64,000 bases of DNA from assembly GCA_964468435.1 (NCBI GenBank), contig CAYXVE010000023.1, forward strand, positions 3,092 through 67,091, written 5' to 3'. This DNA comes from JBCCTX01 sp964468435 (GTDB taxonomy: Bacteria; Bacteroidota; Bacteroidia; J057). The position numbers were made by a program, and so were the translations under genes. The notes beneath the pieces are model-generated. The model saw only the letters and a list, made by a program, of their open reading frames with translations, was not told where the DNA came from and ran no database searches. This document shows positions 37,866 through 47,004 of this stretch, one piece after another; the stretch's first letter is position 1; the number at the start of each line of letters is the position of its first letter.

Positions 37866-38774
37866 GTGGGAATTATTTCAAATTTCAATCAATTCAGGAA
37901 TAAGCAGGCAAAAGCTGAAAGCAATGGCCATGAAAATCCTGATGGGAATAAGCAGGAGAAAGAGATGAGTTTTCTAGAACATCTTGAGGAACTTCGCTGG
38001 CATTTGTTGAGGAGCTTAGCTTCTATCCTTATATTTGGGACTATTATCTTCCTGTTTATCGATTATGTAACGGATGAGATTATTTTCTATACGTTTGAGC
38101 CGAGTTTTCCGCTTCACAGGTGGCTTTGTAGCCTAAGGCCTTCTTTGTGTTTTGAAAAGATGCCGGTAGAATTTATCAACACCAAACCCTACGAGCAATT
38201 TTTGAAATCTATCACGATATCATTCGTAGGTGGATTTATACTGGCTTTTCCCTACTTTATATGGGAAATGTGGAGGTTTATCAAACCCGGCCTACATCCA
38301 CATGAGCGCAAATATTTGAAAGGAACTGTTTTTTCCTCAAGCCTACTGTTTTTTGCGGGCGTTTTGTTTGCATATTATATTGTAGTACCCTTCGCTGCTC
38401 AGTTTTTGGCTACCTATCAGATATCTACCCAGGTCGAAAACAAGTGGACCTTCCAAGCAGTGATCGGTATGGTAACACGCCTTGTACTGGCGGGAGGAAT
38501 TATGTTCGAACTGCCCATTGTCGTATATTTTCTCTCCAAGGTAGGAATTGCCACTCCTCAGGGAATGCGCAAATACAGAAGACATGCCATTGTTGTACTT
38601 CTAATACTCTCTGCTATCATTACTCCGCCGGATGTAATGAGTCAGATTTTAATATTCATTCCATTATTTCTATTATACCAGCTTAGTATCTGGATCAGTG
38701 CTGTTGTTAATAAGAAAAGAGAAGAAGAACTGGGAATGACTGATACGACAACTGAAGTTGAAAAAACACAATGA
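37866..38774 (+). CDS. tatC: Sec-independent protein translocase TatC
   Basis: Core receptor of the twin-arginine translocase, which exports folded proteins. Six membrane helices follow the conserved cytoplasmic start MSFLEHLEELRWHLLRS; FPYFIWEMWRFIKPGLHPHERKY and the late PPDVMSQ segment are family marks. The frame is open from a GTG at 37866 (302 residues); an ATG at 37965 begins precisely at MSFLEHLEELR and is an equally good start, the extra 33 residues being polar and poorly conserved. No tatA/tatB lies next to it. Two Tat-signal proteins (17.3 and 31.9 kb) are possible clients. Confidence 0.94.
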   Translation: MGIISNFNQFRNKQAKAESNGHENPDGNKQEKEMSFLEHLEELRWHLLRSLASILIFGTIIFLFIDYVTDEIIFYTFEPSFPLHRWLCSLRPSLCFEKMPVEFINTKPYEQFLKSITISFVGGFILAFPYFIWEMWRFIKPGLHPHERKYLKGTVFSSSLLFFAGVLFAYYIVVPFAAQFLATYQISTQVENKWTFQAVIGMVTRLVLAGGIMFELPIVVYFLSKVGIATPQGMRKYRRHAIVVLLILSAIITPPDVMSQILIFIPLFLLYQLSIWISAVVNKKREEELGMTDTTTEVEKTQ

Positions 38775-38794
38775 TCTATTAAATTCTGTTTAGC

Positions 38795-38812
38795 ACTAAC
38801 TAGAAAGTTAGT
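38795..38812. terminator. Hairpin between convergent tatC and floA
   Basis: ACTAACT, loop AGAA, AGTTAGT; the stem includes the floA stop codon. It sits between converging genes, so it may serve both, but neither side has a strong T tract. Confidence 0.4.
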
Positions 38813-39875
38813 CTACATCCTCATTGTAATCACTATCTTCGTTGAGGCTTTTAGCTTGTTGCTCAGCGCGTAGATCAAGATTTTCCTTTTCCAGCTCAGA
38901 TAGTGCTTTACGCATCCGGGTATCTGCGTCCATATTTTGCAACCTGTGGTAATCCATGATACCCAAATTACCCATTCTAAAAGCCTCTGATATAGCTCTG
39001 GGCACTTCTGACTCCGCTTGAATTAGCTTAGCTCGCATTTCTTCCACACGTGCACGGAAGAACTGTTCCTCAGCCACAGCTTCAGCTCTTTTTTCCTCAG
39101 CCTTTGCACGAGCAACTTGTAATTCTGCACGTGCTTCTTCAGCCTTGAGCTTTGCACCTATGTTTTTACCAATATCTACATCTGAGATATCAATAGACAG
39201 TACCTCATAGGCCGTCCCTGCAGTCAACAATCCGTCGTTCAATATTCTGTCTGATACGATAGAAGGTTCCGCCATGATATTCTCATGTTTTTCTGCTGAA
39301 CCTATAGCCCCTACTATGCCTTGACCGACACGAGCCTTGATCGTATCTTCACCAGCGCCTCCAACTAATTTATCTAAGTGAGCTCTAACCGTAATATCTG
39401 CCTTAATGATCAGCTGAATTCCATCTTTGGCAACAGCCTCTATGGGTGGCGTCGTAATTACCCTTGTATTCACAGAGTCTTTTACAGCCTGCAAAACATC
39501 TCTTCCTGCCAGATCAATCGCAGCTGCCTGATCAAATGCAAGGGATATTCCTGCATTCTGAGCTGATATTAATGCATCTACAACGGTTGTTACATTACCA
39601 TTTGCCAGATAATGAGCCTCAAGTTTATTAAAAAGTACGTCTTTCAGATTTGCTTTATGAGCTTTGATCAGCTCATCAACAATGATTTTAGGCTGTACCC
39701 TTCTGAGACGCATACCGACCAGTTGTGCTATACCTATCCTCACGCCGGAAAAGCGAGCGGCTATAAACAGGTTAATCGGAACAAAATAAAAGAGTGCTGC
39801 CAGCAGTATAACTAGCAGAACTCCTCCCAGTATGATTAGTGTTGTAAATGTACTAAGCCAAACTATTGTCAACAT
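38808..39875 (-). CDS. floA: Flotillin-like protein FloA (SPFH domain)
   Basis: A 355-residue membrane-microdomain scaffold. An N-terminal hydrophobic hairpin (about 5-42) leads to the SPFH domain (about 60-200) and a long helical region with AKAEEKRAEAVAEEQFFRARVEEMRAKL (coiled coil). The phrases LKDVLFNKLEAHYLANGNV and TPPIEAVAKDGIQL are typical of FloA/YqfA. Such proteins organise fluid membrane domains and influence secretion and cell-wall enzymes. The MarR gene 45 bp upstream is on the same strand, so the two are probably one transcript. Confidence 0.95.
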   Translation of the reverse strand: MLTIVWLSTFTTLIILGGVLLVILLAALFYFVPINLFIAARFSGVRIGIAQLVGMRLRRVQPKIIVDELIKAHKANLKDVLFNKLEAHYLANGNVTTVVDALISAQNAGISLAFDQAAAIDLAGRDVLQAVKDSVNTRVITTPPIEAVAKDGIQLIIKADITVRAHLDKLVGGAGEDTIKARVGQGIVGAIGSAEKHENIMAEPSIVSDRILNDGLLTAGTAYEVLSIDISDVDIGKNIGAKLKAEEARAELQVARAKAEEKRAEAVAEEQFFRARVEEMRAKLIQAESEVPRAISEAFRMGNLGIMDYHRLQNMDADTRMRKALSELEKENLDLRAEQQAKSLNEDSDYNEDVD

Positions 39876-39920
39876 ATATAGAAGATAATTCTTCTAATCT
39901 ACGGATAATCTGGCAATAGT

Positions 39921-40379
39921 TTACATCCCAGGTGTGGATAAATGACCCAAAATGATATTCAATCCTTTTAACATAGCACTGTATTCTTCGCCCTTCATTG
40001 CACTTTCGACCACCTTTGCCAACCCATTGGTCGTATGCTCCAACTCATACAAAAGTTTCTTCGCATTGGGTGTAGGTTGTATGAAAATAACCCTCCGATC
40101 CTTTTTGGAATTTTTGCGCTTGACCAATTTGCTTTTCTCAAGCTTGTCAATAATCGAAGTAAGCGTGCTGAGCTTGATGTTAAACTGTTCTCCCAGTTCC
40201 TTCATCTTCTTTTGCTCTTCATCATCCAGATACTTAAGAATCTCGATATCAGATTCTATTACATTGTAGCCGTCCAGTATGGACTGTCGCTTAGTATTGT
40301 AGGCAAGAACAAGGTCGCTGATTACATCCCTGAGAGGATATTCCCCTGATTCAGGATGTATTTTTGTCGAAGTACTCAT
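39921..40379 (-). CDS. MarR-family regulator 1
   Basis: A 152-residue winged-helix regulator. The DNA-binding part is KMKELGEQFNIKLSTLTSIIDKLEKSKLVKRKNSKKDRRVIFIQPT (about 58-103), with the wing D-R-R motif. It shares this core with two further MarR genes at 41.3-42.2 kb. A 17-base palindrome 32 bp before its start suggests self-regulation. It is followed by floA on the same strand. The ligand is unknown. Confidence 0.9.
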   Translation of the reverse strand: MSTSTKIHPESGEYPLRDVISDLVLAYNTKRQSILDGYNVIESDIEILKYLDDEEQKKMKELGEQFNIKLSTLTSIIDKLEKSKLVKRKNSKKDRRVIFIQPTPNAKKLLYELEHTTNGLAKVVESAMKGEEYSAMLKGLNIILGHLSTPGM

Positions 40380-40410
40380 TTAATGTTTATTTTGGCGCTC
40401 TTACAATTAA

Positions 40411-40427
40411 AGACTATATAATAGTCT
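40411..40427. promoter_or_regulatory. Palindromic operator candidate of MarR gene 1
   Basis: AGACTAT and ATAGTCT separated by ATA, starting 32 bp before the MarR start on the minus strand. Length, symmetry and position are those of MarR binding sites. Confidence 0.55.
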
Positions 40428-41163
40428 AAAATTCATATTTTATGTAAAAATACAATTATTATTTGAATATTTAATGCTCGAGCAGGAAATTTATAACTTT
40501 TATATTAAAACTCATAGTCTTACGCTTCCAAACACCATATAGTTGATCTTTTCATCAATTTTCAAATATAGTCAACCCTAAAAAATACATTTTGCCCCAG
40601 TGAAATAATGTTTGAGGTATCATTGTTCGCATGAGATGAATATTCTGTATGTGACACTTCTTATAGTACAATAATTGTACCTTTTTATGCATCAAAGTTA
40701 AATATTTTAGTTCAAAACTACTTAATTGAATGTAAATATTTTTATATATAATTTTTCAGTTAATTATTTAATCTAATAATCTCATTTTGTGGCCATCCAT
40801 AATATTCAATACATCCTGTCAGCTTTATCGCAGTAAAGTGATCAGGTAAATAAAGGATCAGAGGTTCTGAACATTACGATTTAACCCTTCTGTCCCATGG
40901 GCAGCCCCTCTGTGCAACGCGCTATCAAGTATAAAAGAGATAGGTAAGTATCAAACCTATATTCACATAGCTATCGATCTTTCATCTAACCATATAGTAG
41001 TGCCTTACAGGAAGCACCATCAGGAGTACCTCTATTATTTCAGGCCCGTTGCACAACAGTCTGTACTGATAGAGCATATGCGCGATAAATGCACGAATAT
41101 AGGGGGATAACTTTGTATCTGATGTCATGTTGCTCCGCTAGAGTTGCCTGATCCTTAAATAAA
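40428..41163. other. Non-coding gap between MarR genes
   Basis: About 0.7 kb without an ORF of note. The left part is very A/T-rich. From about 40850 to 41150 base composition is more even, and TGTGCAACG (40911) and CGTTGCACA (41047) form a 9-base inverted pair 127 bp apart, pointing away from each other. It might be debris of former mobile DNA; nothing intact is seen. Confidence 0.4.
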
Positions 41164-41196
41164 AAAAGAGGAAGTCTCAAATTGACTTCCTCTTTT
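41164..41196 (-). terminator. Strong terminator after MarR genes 3 and 2
   Basis: AAAAGAGGAAGTC, loop of seven bases, GACTTCCTCTTTT: 13 perfect base pairs. Read on the minus strand it is followed by a run of T (41161-41167 complement) and lies 110 bp beyond MarR gene 2. Stem and first loop bases match the glyA terminator. Confidence 0.8.
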
Positions 41197-41306
41197 CAAG
41201 TATTCATTTAGATGCACTGTGTACACAAACTTTCCAGATGTTACCCTGATGTTTTTCAGCAGCGGGGACTACTCATAAACGGAGATGTGCAACATCTTAC
41301 GGTTTG

Positions 41307-41756
41307 CTAACTGGACGACAGGCGAGTAAAAGTCTCCATTCCATTAACAAAGTGAATGAAAGTTTCTTCGTCGAAGCTATTTTTGAGCATTCCAACGACA
41401 TCTTTGAGATGTCCATTGTATTCTTCAAAGATTTCATGCCCTTTTTTGGTTGCTTCGAGATATACTACTCTTCTATCCTCCTTGGAATTGACCCGCTTAA
41501 CGACTCTTCGCTTTTCGGCCTTATCGATCACACTTGTCAAGGTACTTAATTTAATGTTGAAGTGTTCTGATATCACCTTCATCTTTTGGGACCCATTTTC
41601 AATAATATACTGGAGGATTTCCATCTCCTGACTGGAGATCTTATACTTGTCCATAATGTAGCGCTGTTCTTTCCTCAGTACATTATTTAGGGTAATAATG
41701 CTTTGTTCAAGCCGCTTGGCGTCTTTTACGTCAGGGGTTGGACCTGGTTTGTTCAT
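41307..41756 (-). CDS. MarR-family regulator 2
   Basis: A 149-residue MarR protein. Its recognition region KMKVISEHFNIKLSTLTSVIDKAEKRRVVKRVNSKEDRRVVYLEATKKG is nearly superposable on those of the other two MarR genes here. It lies 32 bp downstream of MarR gene 3 and shares its strand, so the two form an operon closed by the terminator at 41164-41196. Ligand unknown. Confidence 0.9.
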   Translation of the reverse strand: MNKPGPTPDVKDAKRLEQSIITLNNVLRKEQRYIMDKYKISSQEMEILQYIIENGSQKMKVISEHFNIKLSTLTSVIDKAEKRRVVKRVNSKEDRRVVYLEATKKGHEIFEEYNGHLKDVVGMLKNSFDEETFIHFVNGMETFTRLSSS

Positions 41757-41788
41757 ATTAGAAGATGTTGTTAAAAGTGTACAAAAAA

Positions 41789-42232
41789 CTAATCTTGGCC
41801 TGCGAGTTCAGACATTTTTTCGAGACCTTCCACCAGCACTTCAAATTCGCCGGTTTCCATTTCCTGTGCCATCAGCTGTGCCATCACCTGAATGTGCTTT
41901 GTGTAATTGTCGTACAACTTTTTGCCTTTTTTTGTAACTTCTAAATAAACCACTCTCCGGTCCTCTTTGGAATTCTTTCTAATTACATACTTTTGACGTT
42001 CGATTTTGTCTACGATGTTGGTAAGGGTACTAAACTTCACATTGAAGTGTTCACTAACTTCCTTCATCTTCTTTTTACCATTCAGGACAATCCACTGAAT
42101 GATTTCCATTTCAAGACCGTTTACATCGTGTTTTGCTTTGATGTATTCGTGATGTTTCCTACGGACTTCACTCAAGTCCATAAAACTTCTGTGTAACCGT
42201 TGATCTAACGGCATAGATTGTAAATTTGACAT
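41789..42232 (-). CDS. MarR-family regulator 3
   Basis: A 147-residue MarR protein when started at the ATG at 42232 (MSNLQSMPLDQRL). The frame is open up to an ATG at 42316, but the extra 28 residues (rich in Phe, Ile, Lys) lie in A/T-rich leader sequence and are not seen in the paralogues. The core KMKEVSEHFNVKFSTLTNIVDKIERQKYVIRKNSKEDRRVVYLEVTKKG matches the other two. First gene of the pair with MarR gene 2. Confidence 0.88.
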   Translation of the reverse strand: MSNLQSMPLDQRLHRSFMDLSEVRRKHHEYIKAKHDVNGLEMEIIQWIVLNGKKKMKEVSEHFNVKFSTLTNIVDKIERQKYVIRKNSKEDRRVVYLEVTKKGKKLYDNYTKHIQVMAQLMAQEMETGEFEVLVEGLEKMSELAGQD

Positions 42233-42829
42233 GACACTCAAAATTAACTTTATAAATAGGGATTTAGATTTTTTCCATTTATTCGCAAATATAATATACA
42301 CAAATTGAAAATTCAAATTTTTTTTGAGCTTTTAAGCTTTAAAGTTTAGCTAAAAGGAAGTATTTCAATTACCTTTATCTCACACCTATCATATAATTCA
42401 TTTTCAAATTATATCTCCCTTTTACCCAGCCAAGAATGACTCTATTTCACGGCAGCACGTGTTTCGTAAATAGCATCTTATTTTCAGCCATTTATTCAAA
42501 TATTTAGTTTGTAGACTGTTGTTGATTTTCAATTTAGCTGAAAAAATACACTGTTTCTCCTACTTTTTATTACAATATTCGTAATTTAAAAAACAGAAAC
42601 AAAACATGTTTTGAGTTAAAAAGAAACATCATTCTCAACTAGATGTTTCTAGCGTTTTCAATGTAATCATTCATAATGATTACACTTTAGACTGAATACT
42701 AACATAGTTCATTTCCATCATGTTATGTCATGATGAAGATAAATTGAATTGATATAATTATTTTAAATATAAATAATCTGATGAGATATATATACACGTA
42801 TAAAAATAATCGATTTTCTCCAAAACCTT
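42233..42829. other. AT-rich intergenic region upstream of the MarR pair
   Basis: No convincing gene. It contains the palindrome at 42663-42683, a weaker symmetric site CATCATG/CATGATG (42716-42735), and A/T-rich sequence next to MarR gene 3 where its promoter should lie (near-symmetric AAATTGAA/TTCAAATTT at about 42301-42319). Confidence 0.45.
42663..42683. promoter_or_regulatory. 21-base perfect palindrome
   Basis: GTAATCATT and AATGATTAC around CAT. It lies about 150 bp beyond the histidine kinase stop and 430 bp before MarR gene 3 on the same strand. With no T tract it looks more like a protein-binding site than a terminator, but its distance from any start is unusual. Confidence 0.4.
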
Positions 42830-44413
42830 TCAGGCGAGTAATTGATTGGGAATTTCATTTTTCTTACGATATGAGGGAATATATAACATAAAAACGGTAC
42901 CAGATCCTGGCTTACTTTTTAAATATAGTTCGCCTGCGAGTTTATCCACACCTTGTTTGACAATATACAATCCCAGTCCTGTACCTTTCGATTTCTTGTT
43001 TCCACGGTAAAACATATTAAATATCTTCTCCTGTATCTCAGGTCTTATCCCTTCTCCGTTATCCCGGACTTCCACCTTTATCCCATTTCCATATTTTTTA
43101 ATTCCCACAAATACTACATGCTGATATATTTCCTCCCGCTTGTACTTGATAGCATTGACGATCAAGTTTTGAAGTATTGTCGTCAATGTATTTTTGTCTG
43201 TATAGAATATCTCTTTATACTGTATTTCTACTTCAAATTGTACCATTCGGCTTTCGGGCATGTGCTGCAGGCTAAAGAGGATTTCCTCCACCAGATCATT
43301 ACAATTTACTTCCTCAATTATCAGATCAGCTTTATTCAGGCGTGTTACATGTAAAAGATCCACCAACGCCTGATCCAGTTTGTCGGTACTGGTAAGTGCC
43401 ATCTGCATATATTGCTCAATATCAGGCTGCTGACATGATTGTACTGCTATATTCAGGATTCCTTTTACTGATGCGAGGGGTCCCTTAAGATCATGTGTTG
43501 CCTTGTACAGAAACAAATCCATCTGCTCATTGCGTTCTTTCAGTTGATGTTCGACTTCCTTTAATGCCGTAATATCCGTAATGGTACCAATAATCGTAGC
43601 TGTGCGATCATCATTTTCATCATAGGGAGATAAGCTTACCAATGCAGGCAGCAGATCTCCTTTTTTTCGTTTGAAATACAATTCTCTCGTTCGTATTGTA
43701 TCTATAAGCCATCCACCCTCGTAGACCTCCTTGGCATTTGAAGATTCTATTAACTCAAAAATAGAAGTTCCCAGAACCTCTCCGCTATCGTGCCCTAACA
43801 AACTGCAAAACTTCTGATTGACAAACTTAATATTACCATCAGAAGATACTTCAAAGATAGGTATAGGGCCCTGCTCTGACAGGTGTGCCATCGCTCTCAG
43901 ACGTTTCGTTGCCTGTTCCCTTATCGACAGTATCAGACCATTGATCAGTAGCATCAATATAATGCCCGGAATGTATTCATATTGATCAGGAAACTCCACG
44001 TGGAAAGATATACCCCCAAAGAAAAACCCTAATAACATGATCAGAGCAAAAAGCCAGTAACGATCGGCGGGTAAAAGCAAGGTAGCAGCAAGTCCACAAA
44101 AAATCCATAGCTGCGTAGTATAGTAGGGGATTCCGCTGTTTTTGAAATCCAGTATGATACTCCATATTGAGATACCTAGAAAAATGAATGTAGACAGCCG
44201 GTAAAAAAGCTTTTTGGGATAGGAAATCATAAAGCTGGATATCCCTAAACCAATTATCAGTATAGAAATTATATACCTTACCCACATAGGATCTGATACA
44301 TCCCCAAATCTCAGCTGTATCAGGTGACCCAATCCGGCCCAGAATACTCCACCTATAATCAAGGTGTATCTGACTACATTTACAAATGAAATATATGGAG
44401 TGCTAAAATTCAT
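42830..44413 (-). CDS. Membrane PAS-domain histidine kinase
   Basis: A 527-residue kinase. About five to six hydrophobic helices (12-165) form the N-terminal membrane part; a PAS domain follows (about 183-295, IPIFEVSSDGNIKFVNQKFCSLLG); then the phospho-acceptor domain with His307 in THDLKGPLASVKG; and the ATPase domain with NLIVNAIKYK (N box), VRDNGEGI (G1) and GTGLGLYIVK (G2). No response regulator gene is adjacent. It begins 4 bp after the M43 protease stop, so the two should share a transcript. Confidence 0.93.
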   Translation of the reverse strand: MNFSTPYISFVNVVRYTLIIGGVFWAGLGHLIQLRFGDVSDPMWVRYIISILIIGLGISSFMISYPKKLFYRLSTFIFLGISIWSIILDFKNSGIPYYTTQLWIFCGLAATLLLPADRYWLFALIMLLGFFFGGISFHVEFPDQYEYIPGIILMLLINGLILSIREQATKRLRAMAHLSEQGPIPIFEVSSDGNIKFVNQKFCSLLGHDSGEVLGTSIFELIESSNAKEVYEGGWLIDTIRTRELYFKRKKGDLLPALVSLSPYDENDDRTATIIGTITDITALKEVEHQLKERNEQMDLFLYKATHDLKGPLASVKGILNIAVQSCQQPDIEQYMQMALTSTDKLDQALVDLLHVTRLNKADLIIEEVNCNDLVEEILFSLQHMPESRMVQFEVEIQYKEIFYTDKNTLTTILQNLIVNAIKYKREEIYQHVVFVGIKKYGNGIKVEVRDNGEGIRPEIQEKIFNMFYRGNKKSKGTGLGLYIVKQGVDKLAGELYLKSKPGSGTVFMLYIPSYRKKNEIPNQLLA

Positions 44414-44417
44414 CGGA

Positions 44418-46589
44418 CTACTTCAGTATTGATAGTCTATGATAAGTTACAATATCATTATTTGCAATCCTTACGAAATAATTGCCTGCAGGAATGTCCG
44501 AAACATCTACCCTAATAGTGCTAGATAACGGTGAAATTGTACGAAAAAGTACTTCTTCCCCCAATGAATTAAAGACCTTCATCACGATTATTTCCGAAAA
44601 AATATCTGTAATATCCAGTAATACTTCATCTTGTGCGGGGTTAGGGTAAAGGCGGACCGATTGTGTATCTATCGTGATACTGAAAGAAGTAGCGGTTGAC
44701 TGGCAATCCGAAATCAATCTGATGTCATCGATATATATATTGTTACCGAAATCGTTGACTACTTCAAATGCCAGTTTTACATTGGAGATTCCAGCAAAGT
44801 CATTGAGATCTATCTCGATACATGAGGCATATTGATTATCAACACTACACCAATCCCAAATATTTTCTGGTACAAAATCTACATTCAAGGGACTGTAAGT
44901 AGCAAAATTGTTGGAACCATTCTCGGCAATCTGAAATATCTTATGTGGAAAAGTAAGCCCACCATCTGTAGATACATACACAACAAGTGAATCCCTGTCG
45001 CTAGTCCCAAAAGGCCTGTATGCATGCCGAAAACTCAGCACGACATTTTGCCGCTGTCTCAGATCTATAGCCGGGGATATGAGTCGGTCCCGTTGTCCAG
45101 AAGCTTTATATTCAAAATTGTGCACTCTTGCTGCTTTGAAACCCATTTTATTGCCTGAGACAGGTTTGACTTCCCATGTGATACCCTCATCGGGATTAGT
45201 TACACTCCAACCTATAGGGAGAGATTCAAAATCCTGTATAAAAAAGGTATCTCTACCCACTAGCCCTACGCTTATCAGCCTGTTTCGCAATATTTCATCT
45301 ATTCCATATGCATTGGCGACTTCCAGGCTAACATCATATTCTCCAGGTTCATCATATTGGACAATGGGATTGGGCAAGATAGACCGCTCAGGTGTTCCAC
45401 CCGGGAAATACCACGACCATGAAAGGGGACGGTTTCCCGATTGGTCTGCAAATTTCACTTGCATTCCTTTGCAACCTTCAGACGTAGAAGCCTTAAAAGC
45501 TGCTACAGGTGCTTCTTCCGGAAATATACAAACTGTTGAGTTTAGCAAGCTAGCCCTGCGGGGTGAATTAGATAGAACCGTAAGCATGCGTTCCTTCTGG
45601 CAGGATGTAAAAATACTCATACATGCATCATCTGTATATTGCATGTAATTTTCTACCATATTGCGCTTTTCACATCCATCAATATTTACTGGACATCCGT
45701 AGACTGGTTCTGCTGCTGCAGGCGTATCATTACAAAAATCATCGACACTACAGTTGCCATCACCCCATGTATGGATCAGGCCCAGCCAGTGTCCTACCTC
45801 GTGGGTAGTCGTACGACCCATTGTATAGGGAGGTATTAAATCGCCAGTACGGCCAAATGCTTTATAATGTATCACGACACCATCTGTCTGAGCAGCCCGG
45901 TCTACAGTTGTTCCTTCCAGCGAAGGAGCAAATGGCAATTGAGCAAACCCCAGTATTCCACCATCTGCTCTTCTTCCGAGTTCACACACCCATATATTCA
46001 TGTATCGATCCGAATCCCAGATTGTCTGAGGCTGTATTACCTGATTGACATATGTATTGGAATATGGAGGCGCGGAAAATTCTGCTTGGAAGCGATTGAT
46101 TCTATTGACTCCGGGCTCAGAGAGTGTATTTCCATCCGGATCAACAGATGCCAGGCAAAATTCAATTCCGGTATCTACCCCAGAAGGATCATTGTTGTAG
46201 CCAGGACTGTTGGGTATTCTCCTGAAATCTTCATTGAGAACCTGTATCTGAGATAAAATCTGATGATAGGAGAGATTCCTTCCAGAACCGACGGATTCAC
46301 CATCCGAGATAACATGAACAATGACTGGTATAGTGAAAATATCAATAGAATTACCTCGTAAACCTGGATCGCTTTTATCCTGAGCCATCCATCTCTCGAA
46401 GTCCATTCTTTGATCAGCATAGTTGTACCTGTTCATCATCCATTCATGATGTGCTTCGGTAAAGCACCTGTGATATGCTGGCGCATCGATTAGCTGCTTT
46501 TGCGCCTGCAGTATTCCAGCATAGCAACATACAAAAGCTACCATAAATAGCCTCAATAAGATTACAACATCCATACGCATACTAAACAA
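44418..46589 (-). CDS. Secreted M43 (pappalysin-type) zinc metalloprotease with T9SS sorting domain
   Basis: A 723-residue extracellular protease. Signal peptide about 1-29; catalytic domain with the zinc motif HEVGHWLGLIH (His263, Glu264, His267, His273) and a following ENYMQY stretch supplying the Met-turn; a PKD-like domain (about 355-440, with FPGGTPERS and YDEPGEYDVSLEV); a beta-sandwich (about 445-640, with ISPAIDLRQRQNVVLSFRHAY); and a C-terminal type A sorting domain (about 650-723, VRLYPNPAQDEV...GNYFVRI) for the type IX secretion system. Two close starts exist (46589, 46574). Substrates unknown; related enzymes cleave host or matrix proteins. Confidence 0.93.
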   Translation of the reverse strand: MFSMRMDVVILLRLFMVAFVCCYAGILQAQKQLIDAPAYHRCFTEAHHEWMMNRYNYADQRMDFERWMAQDKSDPGLRGNSIDIFTIPVIVHVISDGESVGSGRNLSYHQILSQIQVLNEDFRRIPNSPGYNNDPSGVDTGIEFCLASVDPDGNTLSEPGVNRINRFQAEFSAPPYSNTYVNQVIQPQTIWDSDRYMNIWVCELGRRADGGILGFAQLPFAPSLEGTTVDRAAQTDGVVIHYKAFGRTGDLIPPYTMGRTTTHEVGHWLGLIHTWGDGNCSVDDFCNDTPAAAEPVYGCPVNIDGCEKRNMVENYMQYTDDACMSIFTSCQKERMLTVLSNSPRRASLLNSTVCIFPEEAPVAAFKASTSEGCKGMQVKFADQSGNRPLSWSWYFPGGTPERSILPNPIVQYDEPGEYDVSLEVANAYGIDEILRNRLISVGLVGRDTFFIQDFESLPIGWSVTNPDEGITWEVKPVSGNKMGFKAARVHNFEYKASGQRDRLISPAIDLRQRQNVVLSFRHAYRPFGTSDRDSLVVYVSTDGGLTFPHKIFQIAENGSNNFATYSPLNVDFVPENIWDWCSVDNQYASCIEIDLNDFAGISNVKLAFEVVNDFGNNIYIDDIRLISDCQSTATSFSITIDTQSVRLYPNPAQDEVLLDITDIFSEIIVMKVFNSLGEEVLFRTISPLSSTIRVDVSDIPAGNYFVRIANNDIVTYHRLSILK

Positions 46590-46648
46590 ACTTTAGTTCA
46601 TGTCTTATAACGTACGAGTGTGCAGTATATTTATCAGTAAAACTGAAA

Positions 46649-46675
46649 GCCCCATCGAAATGATTTTCGTGGGGC
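46649..46675. terminator. GC-rich hairpin in the M43-panD gap
   Basis: GCCCCA with a bulged T then CGAAA, facing TTTCG and TGGGGC. Read on the minus strand the stem is followed by TTTCAGTTTT, so it could end a transcript coming from panD, about 330 bp away. A weaker A/T inverted repeat follows at about 46694-46742. Confidence 0.5.
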
Positions 46676-46860
46676 CTCCAGGGAAGTAAATGAAAAACCC
46701 TCGGAAAAAATTTAAGCTCTCACTTATTTTCCTCAGGTTTTATCTTACTATCGAAAAATATCTAATATTCAGAGCTATAGCATAAAAGTAATGTCTGCTA
46801 CTCAAAACTACAATTTAGAAATTATCAATTTGTCTCAACTGGTAAATATCTGACCTGAAT

Positions 46861-46908
46861 GGTCAACACGATGAAAGATACTTCACCGTATCATTGCGAT
46901 TGACTACC
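46861..46908. repeat. Imperfect hairpin downstream of panD
   Basis: GGTCAA...GATAC faces GTATC...TTGACTACC with internal mismatches. It lies in the 415 bp gene-free region 46590-47004 with the hairpin above; no ORF is visible there. Role unknown. Confidence 0.35.
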
Positions 46909-47004
46909 ACCTGTCAAAATACTTTTCCACTTTTTCCCGGTCCCCCTGTGTCGCTATGGCTTTTATACAAAAGTCAGGAGAGGATATAGGAAGAATTGAC
47001 ATAT

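Noticed and set aside
40905..41060. TGTGCAACG/CGTTGCACA as insertion sequence ends
   Set aside because: The repeats face outward, only 9 bases match, no target duplication is seen and no transposase frame is near.
45079..45648. Antisense frame of 189 codons inside the M43 protease gene
   Set aside because: Shadow frame; the composition is Ser/Thr/Leu-rich noise and the protease frame carries clear motifs.
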